A stretch of 64,000 nt of DNA from Pseudomonadota bacterium. GTDB taxonomy: Bacteria > Pseudomonadota > Alphaproteobacteria > Sphingomonadales > Sphingomonadaceae. The position numbers and the translations under genes were made by a program. Shown piece after piece: positions 43,941 to 52,243 of the stretch (position 1 is the first letter of the stretch; each line of letters begins with the position of its first letter). The stretch lies in assembly GCA_023423655.1 (NCBI GenBank), contig JAFAFE010000002.1:81706-145705 (forward strand), in the 5' to 3' direction. A model generated the notes under the pieces. That model did no database searches, was not told where the DNA came from, and saw only the letters and a program-made list of their open reading frames with translations.

Positions 43941-44834
43941 TCAGCGCCCCGCCATAACGGGTGCTTTATCCGCTCGCCGGGCATGGCGCGCGCCGAAATG
44001 GGTGGCGACCTCGTCCCGATAGGTCAGGCTGACGGGCAGGCGAAGCCCTGTCGTCAAAAGCACACTTGCTTTAGCGGCATTGCCCTCCAACTTTTTGACA
44101 TGGCGCAAATTGGCCCAATAAGAACGATGGATACGCACACCGCTGCACGCGCTCAAACGGGACAGGGCTTCCGAAAAGCGATAGAAGATGCGCTCTTCCC
44201 CGTAAGTGGAAAGGATGCGGACATAATGGCCCTCGGCACAGACCGCGATCAGCGCCTCATCACCAAGCATTTCGATATGGACGGTAAACAGATCGGCATT
44301 GCTCTGAGGGCTGGCTGCTTTTCCTGCGCGCCGTTCGTAAAAATCGAGCAGCAATATGCCGAACGTCCACATCATCAGGAAGGGCGTATAATCGGTGTGC
44401 CAGATAATCAGGCTTTCAAGCGAAACAGGGTAGGGCGTGACCACCTTGTCGCGCGCATAGCCCATTAGCCAGCCATAGCTGTGGCCATAAAGACTCGCGA
44501 TCGGGCGGAAAAATGCTGTGCCGATAATGGCGCTACAGGCCGCAACGCCGAAATGTAGCGGCAAAGATTCCCGCACGCGGATTTTGCGACGCATCAGCCG
44601 GTAAACCAGATAGGTGAAGTTCCACAGGAGAAGCATCAGCCCGACCCAAAAGGGAATGGGCGCAAGCCGGCTCGACCAAGGCTTGAACACGCCCAGCCCG
44701 AACCAGGCGACAATGAAGGCGAGCGTGAGCGGTGCCACGACGAGCAGCATCATCCGTCCCACCCGTTGCGGCGCCATGATATGCGAACCCGCCTGCTGAA
44801 CCACACGCGTCAACCTGTCGATGAATCCACCCAT
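43941..44834 (-). CDS. Membrane-bound LytTR-family regulator
   Basis: A 297-residue protein. Four hydrophobic helices occupy about residues 28-180, followed by a LytTR DNA-binding domain at about 195-290 (EMLGDEALIAVCAEGHYVRILSTYGEERIFYRFSEALSRL, then IHRSYWANLRHVKKLEG). There is no receiver domain, so signal input should come through the membrane part. Start ATG 44834 is preceded by GGGGAG. Such membrane LytTR proteins are common next to TonB receptor genes in sphingomonads, and the receptor at 41573-43696 is the obvious target. Confidence 0.88.
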   Translation of the reverse strand: MGGFIDRLTRVVQQAGSHIMAPQRVGRMMLLVVAPLTLAFIVAWFGLGVFKPWSSRLAPIPFWVGLMLLLWNFTYLVYRLMRRKIRVRESLPLHFGVAACSAIIGTAFFRPIASLYGHSYGWLMGYARDKVVTPYPVSLESLIIWHTDYTPFLMMWTFGILLLDFYERRAGKAASPQSNADLFTVHIEMLGDEALIAVCAEGHYVRILSTYGEERIFYRFSEALSRLSACSGVRIHRSYWANLRHVKKLEGNAAKASVLLTTGLRLPVSLTYRDEVATHFGARHARRADKAPVMAGR

Positions 44835-45031
44835 CCCGCATTTCTCCCCATCCCATATTATGCAGCGACCTTTTGATCGTCTGCACATAAGGAACCAAAA
44901 AACGGCTATGAATGTCAACGTTGTCCGGACAAATTTATTTTGACAGGACGCAAGCACAGGTTGCTGCGCAGGAGAGATACGCGCGTTCGGCGCGCTTTAC
45001 GCACAGCAAAAACAAATTATGATCAGGAAAA

Positions 45032-45118
45032 TGGTGCCCAGAAGAGGACTCGAACCTCCACGCCCTTGCGAGCGCCAGCACCTGAAGCTGGTGCGTCTAC
45101 CAATTCCGCCATCTGGGC
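45032..45118 (-). tRNA. tRNA-Leu (CAG)
   Basis: An 87-base class II tRNA. The acceptor stem GCCCAGA/TCTGGGC is perfect, the CCA end is encoded, the D-arm reads GGCGGAATTGGTAGAC, the anticodon loop TTCAGGT sits on a CCAGC/GCTGG stem (anticodon CAG), and a long variable arm is followed by the GGTTCGAGTCC T-arm. Confidence 0.96.
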
Positions 45119-45199
45119 ACGGGGTAGGAGGGCGCGGATAGCGGGGAGGGGGGTAGGTGTCAACGGGGAAAGCGGCTGACGCGGATTAAAATATCCCGT

Positions 45200-46390
45200 C
45201 TATCCCTTACGCTCCGGCCAGCCGGTCAAATCGCGCAATATTATGTCATGTTCGCCGAGCATGGGCGAGGGCGCGTCGTTTTGGAGTGAGGCGCCCGAAA
45301 AACGGATCGGCGTTCTGACGCCGGGGATAGTTTGGCCGCAGCTATCGGCTGGCGCGATTTGCATGGCGCGCGCCTCCACTTGGGGGTCGGCAAAAACATC
45401 GTCGAGCGGGTTGATGGGGCCTGCTGGCACGCCATGTGTCTCGCATAAGGCCAGCATGGCCGCGCGAGTATGTTTGGCAGTTTCTTGCGCAATCTCGTCC
45501 ATCAAAATGCTACGGTTTGCCACGCGCAAAGCATTGGTCGTGAAGCGTTCGTCTTGTGCCAGATCATCGCGGCCATGAGCGGTTACAAAACGCGCAAACT
45601 GGCCGTCATTGCCGACCGCCAGAATGAAATGGCCATCGCTGCACGGAAATACCGAATAAGGTACAATATTGGGATGCGCATTGCCCATGCGCGTGGGCGG
45701 CGTGCCCGATGCGAGGTAATTCATCGCCTGATTGGCGAGCACGCCGACCATTGAATCGAGCAGAGCCATATCAATATGCTGGCCCTTACCGGTGCGCTCG
45801 CGTTGGGCAAGCGCGGCCTGTATCGCGATGGTGCCATAAAGGCCGGTCATAATGTCGGCAAAGGCAACGCCGATCTTCTGGGGCTGCCCGTCCGGCTCGC
45901 CGGTCAGGTCCATGATACCGCTCATACCCTGAACGATGAAGTCATAACCGGCGCGCGGGGCATAAGGGCCTGTCTGACCAAAGCCGGTGACCGAGCAATA
46001 GATAAGGCGCGGGTTGATTTGGGCGAGGCTTTCATAATCAAGCCCGTATTTGGCGAGCCCGCCAAGCTTGAAATTTTCAATCAGCACGTCGGCTTCACGC
46101 ACAAGGGTGCGGATAATCTCCTGCCCTTGCGGCGTGGTGAAATCGACGATCACCGAACGTTTGCCGCGGTTGCACGCATGATAATAGGCCGCTTCCTGTT
46201 GGCCATCATGACGGGTGATGAAGGGCGGTCCCCATTTGCGGGTATCGTCGCCTGCGGGACTTTCGACCTTGATTACATCCGCGCCCAAATCCGCAAGCGT
46301 TTGCCCGATCCAAGGCCCGGCTAGGATGCGGGCAAGCTCGATGACCTTCAAATTTTCATAAGGGGGTGTGTGCGCGGGGGTATCGGACAT
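45200..46390 (-). CDS. CaiB/BaiF family CoA transferase
   Basis: A 396-residue class III CoA transferase. VIELARILAGPWIGQTLADLGADVIKVE near the N-terminus and GFGQTGPYAPRAGYDFIVQGMSGIM in the middle are family hallmarks. The catalytic Asp is expected in FADIMTGLYG. These enzymes move CoA between carboxylic acids by a ping-pong mechanism. The sequence looks closest to succinyl-CoA:glutarate or formyl-CoA type enzymes, but the acids cannot be told. I start at ATG 46390 behind AGGAAA, since the open frame beyond it encodes no conserved residues. It appears to be a single gene between a tRNA and a TetR gene. Confidence 0.92.
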   Translation of the reverse strand: MSDTPAHTPPYENLKVIELARILAGPWIGQTLADLGADVIKVESPAGDDTRKWGPPFITRHDGQQEAAYYHACNRGKRSVIVDFTTPQGQEIIRTLVREADVLIENFKLGGLAKYGLDYESLAQINPRLIYCSVTGFGQTGPYAPRAGYDFIVQGMSGIMDLTGEPDGQPQKIGVAFADIMTGLYGTIAIQAALAQRERTGKGQHIDMALLDSMVGVLANQAMNYLASGTPPTRMGNAHPNIVPYSVFPCSDGHFILAVGNDGQFARFVTAHGRDDLAQDERFTTNALRVANRSILMDEIAQETAKHTRAAMLALCETHGVPAGPINPLDDVFADPQVEARAMQIAPADSCGQTIPGVRTPIRFSGASLQNDAPSPMLGEHDIILRDLTGWPERKG

Positions 46391-46739
46391 GCTGGTTTCC
46401 TGATGGCGTGATCGGTCGAAATGTTCCGCAGCGAGCCTTAGCGGATGCGCGGGCAACAAGCGACTCCCCACCACCTCCTCTTATCCAGACAGATTTTTTT
46501 GAGTGGGTCGGCAACCGTGGCCGTACAGGAACGTTATAAGTCGATGAGATGAAAATGGTTAATCCGGTAAATCAGTATGTTGGGGGACATGAGCAGCGTC
46601 AGTGTGTTAACCCTGTTTACATTGCGGCTATGAATCGTGATAACAAGCGCCTAACCGGGCGCGAAAAGTTGGTATTGAGGGCCAGCACATAAGGGCTTGA
46701 GTCGGCTCTTATGTGTGACGGCAAGAAGGGTGATAAACA
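46391..46739. other. Divergent promoter region of CoA transferase and TetR genes
   Basis: A 349-base spacer without a credible gene. It holds the CoA transferase leader and, nearest the TetR start, a hairpin-forming dyad at 46686-46715. Confidence 0.5.
46686..46715. promoter_or_regulatory. Dyad just upstream of the TetR gene
   Basis: Eight-base arms CACATAAG and CTTATGTG lie 14 bases apart, ending 24 bases before the TetR start. It could be an autoregulatory operator or an RNA hairpin in the leader. Confidence 0.45.
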
Positions 46740-47468
46740 ATGAGCGTGGCGAAACGCACCGGAAACAAATATGCGTTGCCGACCGGCGACGACAAACATT
46801 CGGAAATGAAAATTGCTCCGCGCCAAAGACGGGCGCGGGTTACGATTGAAGCGATATTGGATGCAACATCAGACCTTCTTGTCGAGCAAGGTGTTGAAAA
46901 TCTTTCGACCAATATGATTTGCGAACGGGCGGGACTGACACCCCCGGCACTCTATCGCTATTTCCCGAATAAATATGCGGTGCTGAAGGAACTCGCAGTC
47001 CGGTTGAAAAACCTTCAATATGACATTTTCCGCGAGTGGCTGGAGCGCGGCGGCGCTTCGATTTTCCAGGCTGGCAAGGCGCTTGATTATGATGCGGTGG
47101 TGAGCGGTATTTACGAGATACAAACCGCCATTCACTCCGCGACCAAGGATAATCCGGCCAATTTATGGGTCGGGCGCATTATCCGCACCCAACCGGCTAT
47201 GGCGGAATTGCGCGCGGAATCGCGGGCCAATTCATGGCGCTTGTTAAAAAAGCATCTGGGCGCGCAGACGTTTAATACGTCGTATGAAGATGTGTTTGTC
47301 GCAGGGCGCGTGGCGCTCGACCTCATCCACACGACCATTGATATGGTTACGGAAGATGAGACGCTGGACCAGCATCTCGCGTTCAATTCGGTCGCGAATA
47401 TGATTGCGTCTGAATATATCCGCTTACTCAACGCCGACCGTACGGCAGCAAAGTTGGCGGCAGAGTGA
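46740..47468 (+). CDS. TetR/AcrR family regulator
   Basis: A 242-residue repressor. The helix-turn-helix at about residues 30-80 reads AILDATSDLLVEQGVENLSTNMICERAGLTPPALYRYFPNKYAVL, a textbook TetR pattern. A large helical ligand domain follows. The 25 residues before it are polar and probably flexible. It is divergent from a CoA transferase gene with a palindrome near its start, so it may control that gene and itself, perhaps in response to an acyl-CoA or acid. The ligand is not deducible. Confidence 0.9.
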   Translation: MSVAKRTGNKYALPTGDDKHSEMKIAPRQRRARVTIEAILDATSDLLVEQGVENLSTNMICERAGLTPPALYRYFPNKYAVLKELAVRLKNLQYDIFREWLERGGASIFQAGKALDYDAVVSGIYEIQTAIHSATKDNPANLWVGRIIRTQPAMAELRAESRANSWRLLKKHLGAQTFNTSYEDVFVAGRVALDLIHTTIDMVTEDETLDQHLAFNSVANMIASEYIRLLNADRTAAKLAAE

Positions 47469-47534
47469 CATCATAGGCTCGGCGGCACGACAACGGGCTT
47501 GCGTCATGGTGGCGGGCGCGATAGCGACGCATCC

Positions 47535-48380
47535 ATGACGTTCCAGCTTGACCGTTTCGATCTCGACCAGTTTGTCGCCGCGACCCTATCGGAAGATTTG
47601 GGCGATTTCGGGGATATTACTTCCGCCGCTGTTATCCCCGCCGAGGCACGCTTTTCAGGCGTCATGGATACACGCGATGACATTGTGGTTGCGGGGCTGC
47701 CTTTGGCCGAAGCGTTTTTCCGTAAGCTCGACCCTGCGGTGGAGATCGAACTGCTCGTGGCCGATGGCGATGCGGTGCCACGCAAAAGCGACCTGATGCG
47801 GCTCAAAGGCAATGGCCGCGCGATGCTGACAGCGGAGCGGTCGGCGCTCAATACGGTGCAGCATTTGTCGGGCATTGCGACGATGACGCGCAGCTATGTC
47901 GATGCAATTGCGGGAACGGGCGCGACCTTGCTTGATACGCGCAAGACCATTCCGGGGCTGCGGGTGCTGGAAAAATACGCAACGCGCATGGGCGGAGCGA
48001 CCAACCACAGGATGCGGCTCGATGATGCCGCGATGATCAAGGATAATCATGTCGCGGTGGCAGGCGGTATCAGCGAAGCGGTGCGGCGCGCAGTTGATGC
48101 GGGCATTGCGCGGATTATCGTCGAGGTCGACAGTTTGGAGCAGATTGAACCGGCGCTTGGTGCGGGCGCGACCCATTTGCTACTCGACAATATGGATGTG
48201 CCGACCTTGAAACAGGCGGTGGCGCTGGTGGGCAAACGCGTGCCGACCGAAGCGAGTGGCGGGGTGCGGCTCGACACTATTCGCGGCATTGCCGAAACTG
48301 GCGTCGATTTTATCTCAGTCGGGCGGCTCACCCAGTCGGCGCCTGCGGCAGATATAGGGCTTGATTTTGTCCAGCTTTAA
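47535..48380 (+). CDS. nadC: Nicotinate-nucleotide pyrophosphorylase (QPRTase)
   Basis: A 281-residue quinolinate phosphoribosyltransferase, which makes nicotinate mononucleotide from quinolinate and PRPP in NAD synthesis. Conserved stretches include LSEDLGDFGDITSAAV, the AERSALNTVQHLSGIAT segment, LDTRKTIPGLRVLEKYA and a HRMRLDDAAMIKDNH segment that binds both substrates. I use ATG 47535; the open frame from 47499 adds 12 residues without family support. No nadA or nadB is adjacent. Its 3' end overlaps the RNase T2 gene by 20 bases. Confidence 0.95.
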   Translation: MTFQLDRFDLDQFVAATLSEDLGDFGDITSAAVIPAEARFSGVMDTRDDIVVAGLPLAEAFFRKLDPAVEIELLVADGDAVPRKSDLMRLKGNGRAMLTAERSALNTVQHLSGIATMTRSYVDAIAGTGATLLDTRKTIPGLRVLEKYATRMGGATNHRMRLDDAAMIKDNHVAVAGGISEAVRRAVDAGIARIIVEVDSLEQIEPALGAGATHLLLDNMDVPTLKQAVALVGKRVPTEASGGVRLDTIRGIAETGVDFISVGRLTQSAPAADIGLDFVQL

Positions 48381-49080
48381 GGGCGCGCTATTTGTGGCGG
48401 CATTGATGCTGCCACAAGCCGCTTTTGCGCAAAGCGCGCTTTGTCGCTTGCCGCAACGGCTCCCCGATGCAAGGCCCGAATATCCGCCGCGCGCGCAGGA
48501 TGTGCGCCCGACCAAGGTGACCAACTATCTGCTGACCCTAAGCTGGTCGCCGGGGCATTGTCGTTCGGAACGCAACCGGGACACGACGCAATGCGACGGT
48601 AGCGCGGGGCGGTTCGGCTTTGTGCTGCACGGCCTATGGCCCGAAACCGATGGCCCCGCTTATCCGCAATGGTGCGCGCCGGTGCCTGCGCTTTCGCGGC
48701 AAATTATCCGCGAAAATTTCTGCATGACCCCATCGGTGGCCCTGTTACAGCATGAATGGGCCAAGCATGGCAGTTGCATGACGCGCGATCCGCAAAAATA
48801 TTTCCGGCCCGCGCGCATCATGTATGAAGCGATCCGCTATCCCGATATGGACCGCATGTCGCGTGACCGCAATTTGACGGTCGGCACCTTCCGGCTCAAT
48901 TTCGCGCGGGCGAATAAGGGCATCCGGCCCGACATGATACAGGTCGCCAAGACCAAGGAAAATTGGCTCGACGAAGTGCGGATTTGCCTTGCCAAAGATT
49001 TCAAGCCGCAACGCTGTCCTGCGCATGTGAGGATGCCATCGGACCGGTCGAAGCTTAAAATCTGGCGCGGCGGGCGGTGA
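48361..49080 (+). CDS. Periplasmic ribonuclease T2 family protein
   Basis: A 239-residue exported RNase with a signal peptide ending AAFAQS. The two catalytic segments are present: FVLHGLWPE (CAS I) and HEWAKHGSC (CAS II), with the catalytic histidines in each. Several cysteines suggest disulfides. T2 enzymes cleave single-stranded RNA to 3'-nucleotides through 2',3'-cyclic intermediates. The start is a TTG inside the nadC 3' end (48361, or 48367), as no ATG fits before the signal peptide; translation is probably coupled to nadC. Likely job: scavenging extracellular RNA, by analogy with RNase I. Confidence 0.9.
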   Translation: MILSSFKGALFVAALMLPQAAFAQSALCRLPQRLPDARPEYPPRAQDVRPTKVTNYLLTLSWSPGHCRSERNRDTTQCDGSAGRFGFVLHGLWPETDGPAYPQWCAPVPALSRQIIRENFCMTPSVALLQHEWAKHGSCMTRDPQKYFRPARIMYEAIRYPDMDRMSRDRNLTVGTFRLNFARANKGIRPDMIQVAKTKENWLDEVRICLAKDFKPQRCPAHVRMPSDRSKLKIWRGGR

Positions 49081-49207
49081 GGGGGTTGAGCGTTTAAGCG
49101 ACCCTTCCGGGGCGGGTACCGCCTTTCCCTAACCGCCTGTCCCATAACCGCACATGCACCGCATCTTTGCCGTTGCGGACGGTAAACAAACTCTTAACGT
49201 CAAGGCC

Positions 49208-49489
49208 ATGAGTCGTGATCTGGCCCGTATCATTGTCCGCCAATATCCGCCCCGGCGTGATGCCTTGTGGAATCCGGACCTGTTCAAGCACCGCTTTGAA
49301 ATGCGGTCTGAAAACGGCGGTGGAGCGCCGGGTGCTGCGTCCGTGACCGCGGGCGTTGATCAGGCACCGTCCTTGGCGGCAGGCGAGGCGCTTTCGCTGC
49401 CGCTGCGATTGTGGGCGAATGAGGATGTGCGGGATTTTACCATGACCTTTACGGTTGCCTTTGTCGGGCTCATGGTATTTTTGGCTTGA
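49208..49489 (+). CDS. Small hypothetical protein with C-terminal membrane segment
   Basis: A 93-residue protein from ATG 49208 (MSRDLARIIVRQYPPRRDALWNP), or 111 residues from 49154. It is Arg/Pro-rich at first, then Gly/Ala-rich, and ends in a hydrophobic stretch (DFTMTFTVAFVGLMVFLA) that could be a tail anchor. No family recognised. The stop is three bases from the rsmB stop on the other strand. The reading frame is not antisense to a gene, which favours it being real. Confidence 0.5.
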   Translation: MSRDLARIIVRQYPPRRDALWNPDLFKHRFEMRSENGGGAPGAASVTAGVDQAPSLAAGEALSLPLRLWANEDVRDFTMTFTVAFVGLMVFLA

Positions 49490-49492
49490 ATT

Positions 49493-50806
49493 TCAGATAG
49501 TTAATTTGCGCAGTCGTGCGATGAAAAATCCGTCCGCGCCGCCTTGTTGTGCAAGCGGGCCGGGGAGGATGCGCACGTCGCCTTGCGCGTCCGGCGTGAA
49601 GCCCGCGCATAATTCGTCTGCACTCACCGGCACTCGCGCAAAATCGGGGTGGCGCGCGAGGAAATCCGCCATCCTGTCTTCGCCTTCCGCCCGTTCAAGC
49701 GAGCAGGTAGCATAGAGCAGGAGGCCGTCCGGCTTGACCCATTCCGCCGCGCGGTCGAGCAAGCGGGCTTGGAGGGCGGCCAATTCGGCAATCTGGCGCG
49801 GGCCGATGCGATACAGCACATCGGGATGCCGCCGGAAAATGCCGGTCGCGCTGCACGGCGCATCGAGCAACACCGCGTCGGCAGGCGCTTGCGGTTGCCA
49901 TTTTTCAATATCGCCCTGCACCAGATGCGCAGGCAGGCCGGTGCGCGCAAGATTGGCTTCAAGCCGCTCCAGCCGCTTGGCCGAAATATCGACGCCGGTG
50001 ACGTCCCAGCCTGCTGCGGCAAGCTGCATGGTCTTGCCGCCGGGGGCCGCGCATAGATCCAGCACGGTGCGGCCTTCACCGGCTCCGAGCAGCTTTGCGG
50101 GGAGGCTTGCGGACAGATCCTGCACCCACCACGCGCCTTCGTCAAAGCCGGGGAGGGTGGTGATATTACCGGGGTCGCTCAACCGCACATTGCCCGCGCC
50201 AAGGCTGATGCCGCCCAATGCGCCCACCATCTTTTCGGTGTCGCTGGCATCGCGTAAAGTGAGGTCAATCGGCGGATGCTGCGCAATCGCACCGCGCGCG
50301 GCATCGACCATTGCCTCGCCCCATTGATTGGCCCAGCGCGCCGTCACATCATCCGGCAAAGCGGGTGGGGCAGGCAGGTCCGGTTCGCTGCGCATCAACG
50401 TGCCGAATACGCCATGCACCAGCCTTTTGGGCCCGCCATCGACTAGCGGAAGCGCGGTCGCGATAGCGGCGTGCGGCGGCGTGCCGAGCGCCAGACATTG
50501 CACCAGCGCAAGCCGCAAGACCATGCGCGATTTGGCATCGTCGGGGATACGCTGACGGGTGGCGCTGTCGATCAGCGCATCAAGGTCAGGCAAATGACGC
50601 AGCACTTCGGCGGCTAAGACCACCGCATGGGCGCGGTCGGCGGGATTGCGCAAGCCTTGGGTCGCGGCATGTTGCGCGCGGTCCAAAGCTTCCCCCCGAC
50701 GCATCACCGCATCAAGCATTTTGAGCGCGGCGCGGCGCGTGGCGGTGCCGACCGGATCGGTCACGTCAGAAAAGGGTTTTGCGGAAAATGGTTTTTTGGG
50801 GCGCAT
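49493..50806 (-). CDS. rsmB: 16S rRNA m5C methyltransferase RsmB-like
   Basis: A 437-residue protein with a NusB-like RNA-binding domain (about 20-150) and a SAM-dependent methyltransferase domain. Motif I reads VLDLCAAPGGKTMQLAAAGWDVTGVD, motif IV is DAPCSATGIFRRHPD, and the catalytic cysteine lies in LLYATCSLERAEGED. This is the two-cysteine chemistry of RNA m5C enzymes. RsmB methylates C967 of 16S rRNA in E. coli. The N-terminal 20 residues are extra and polar. It lies 91 bases downstream of htpX on the same strand. Confidence 0.93.
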   Translation of the reverse strand: MRPKKPFSAKPFSDVTDPVGTATRRAALKMLDAVMRRGEALDRAQHAATQGLRNPADRAHAVVLAAEVLRHLPDLDALIDSATRQRIPDDAKSRMVLRLALVQCLALGTPPHAAIATALPLVDGGPKRLVHGVFGTLMRSEPDLPAPPALPDDVTARWANQWGEAMVDAARGAIAQHPPIDLTLRDASDTEKMVGALGGISLGAGNVRLSDPGNITTLPGFDEGAWWVQDLSASLPAKLLGAGEGRTVLDLCAAPGGKTMQLAAAGWDVTGVDISAKRLERLEANLARTGLPAHLVQGDIEKWQPQAPADAVLLDAPCSATGIFRRHPDVLYRIGPRQIAELAALQARLLDRAAEWVKPDGLLLYATCSLERAEGEDRMADFLARHPDFARVPVSADELCAGFTPDAQGDVRILPGPLAQQGGADGFFIARLRKLTI

Positions 50807-50897
50807 GGCAGGCCGATAGGCGTCCTACCGCATTTACGCAAAGAAAAAGCCGGACTTGGCGGCAAAGGCCACGCAAATCTGGCTTTCCTATAAGCGA

Positions 50898-51797
50898 TTA
50901 ATCGCGGCGTAGCGGGTTTAGCGCGCTCGACGGGCGCGGCTTGGTCTCCATAGCGGCGCGCGGCTCTGCGCCCATTTGCGCGGCAATATCCTGCAAGGCA
51001 GCAATGCGGTTTTCGGTCGCGGGGTGGGTCGAGAAAAGTTCGCTCACACCGGTCGGGACTATGTAAAGCTGCGCCACCGCCGGATTGCTGCGCTCGGCTT
51101 CAGTCGGGCGGCTGGCGGCGGGCCCAGCAATTTTGGCGAGCGCGGAGGCGAGCGCCATCGGGTCGCCGGTCATTTGGGCCGAGCCTGCATCCGCGCCAAA
51201 TTCGCGAGTGCGGCTGATCGCCATCTGGACAATCATCGCGGCAAAAGGAGCGACAAGGACAGCCAAAATGCTGGCAATACCTGCTCCGCGATTGTCACCG
51301 CCGCCGCGGAAGAACATGCCGAAATTGGCGAGCATCGAGATTGCGCCCGCAATCGTCGCCACCATTGTCATGATGAGCGTGTCGCGGTTTTTAACATGCG
51401 CCAGTTCATGCGCCATGACCGCCGCCACCTCGTCGCGGCTTAGCATCGACAGCAAACCGGTGGTTGCGGCAACCGCCGCATTTTCGGGATTGCGGCCCGT
51501 TGCAAAGGCGTTGGGATTGGGGTCTTCGACAATATAGACGCGCGGCATCGGCAAGCCACCGCGCGTGGCAAGCTGTTGCACCATGCCGTAAAAATCGGGC
51601 GCGCTGGCGGCGTCCACCTCGCGCGCATTGTGCATTTTGAGGACAATTTTGTCGGCATTCCAGTAAGTGAAAATATTCATGCCGATGGCGACCAGAAAGG
51701 CGATCAGCATCCCGCTTTGACGGCCGAGCGTATAGCCCAGCGCCATGAACAGCGCGGTGAGCGCCGCCAGCAGCATTGTCGTCTTGAACCCGTTCAT
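50898..51797 (-). CDS. htpX: Membrane zinc protease HtpX
   Basis: A 299-residue M48 metalloprotease of the inner membrane, part of membrane protein quality control. Two N-terminal helices (about 5-50) precede the zinc motif HELAH in AAVMAHELAHVKNRD. A further hydrophobic pair follows, then the third zinc ligand region ISRTREFGADAGSA. The C-terminal 25 residues are Pro/Arg-rich. Length and motifs are normal. In E. coli it is under Cpx and heat-shock control; nothing in this upstream region shows that here. Confidence 0.95.
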   Translation of the reverse strand: MNGFKTTMLLAALTALFMALGYTLGRQSGMLIAFLVAIGMNIFTYWNADKIVLKMHNAREVDAASAPDFYGMVQQLATRGGLPMPRVYIVEDPNPNAFATGRNPENAAVAATTGLLSMLSRDEVAAVMAHELAHVKNRDTLIMTMVATIAGAISMLANFGMFFRGGGDNRGAGIASILAVLVAPFAAMIVQMAISRTREFGADAGSAQMTGDPMALASALAKIAGPAASRPTEAERSNPAVAQLYIVPTGVSELFSTHPATENRIAALQDIAAQMGAEPRAAMETKPRPSSALNPLRRD

Positions 51798-51942
51798 CCG
51801 TTAAACCTTCGCTCGATCGGCACGCTTTTGAACGTGCAGTGTGACAGGGAGGATGCAAAAGCGGCACCCCCTTCCATAAAAAATATATGGGAATGGCGGC
51901 GGCCCTCTTCAACTTTTCGATAAACAGGGGTAAATCAGCGCC

Positions 51943-52146
51943 ATGTCCGACCCTGAACCGACACGCGCAGACGCGCCGCACCCCCGCCGCGCGACCCAAC
52001 GCCCGCCGCACGTCAAAGCCCCGGCGCATTGGGACAAGAGCGCCGCGCCAAAGCCTGATCCGCTTGATACCGAACCTGCGCTCGAACCGCTCGATCCGGT
52101 CCGCTATGGCGATTGGGAACGCAACGGGGTTGCTGTCGATTTTTGA
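51943..52146 (+). CDS. DUF1674 (SDHAF4-like) succinate dehydrogenase assembly factor
   Basis: A 67-residue protein whose last 20 residues, DPVRYGDWERNGVAVDF at the end, carry the DUF1674/SDHAF4 signature. The first 45 residues are Pro/Arg-rich and disordered, as usual. In mitochondria SDHAF4 binds flavinated SdhA and promotes succinate dehydrogenase assembly; the alphaproteobacterial form is presumed to do the same. No sdh genes lie in this window. Its stop sits inside the first of three 21-base repeats. Confidence 0.88.
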   Translation: MSDPEPTRADAPHPRRATQRPPHVKAPAHWDKSAAPKPDPLDTEPALEPLDPVRYGDWERNGVAVDF

Positions 52147-52237
52147 GTAAGGCGCAGGCGCCTCAGATCATCGAGCGTAGAGTAAGGCGCAGGCACCTCA
52201 CATTTCTTTTAATTTAGAGTAAGACGCAAGCGCCTTA
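52145..52237. repeat. Three 21-base direct repeats between convergent genes
   Basis: Units start at 52145, 52180 and 52217, each beginning GAGTAAG and containing CGCA(G/A)GC. Units 1 and 2 differ by one base; unit 3 has diverged further. Unit 1 overlaps the DUF1674 stop and unit 3 overlaps the amidohydrolase stop. Confidence 0.75.
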
Positions 52238-52243
52238 CTCTTT
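52216..52243. terminator. Bidirectional hairpin formed by the third repeat unit
   Basis: Arms 52216-52227 and 52230-52241 pair over 12 positions with one mismatch and a two-base loop. A short T run follows on the plus strand. The stop codon of the minus-strand amidohydrolase lies within the right arm. Confidence 0.5.
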
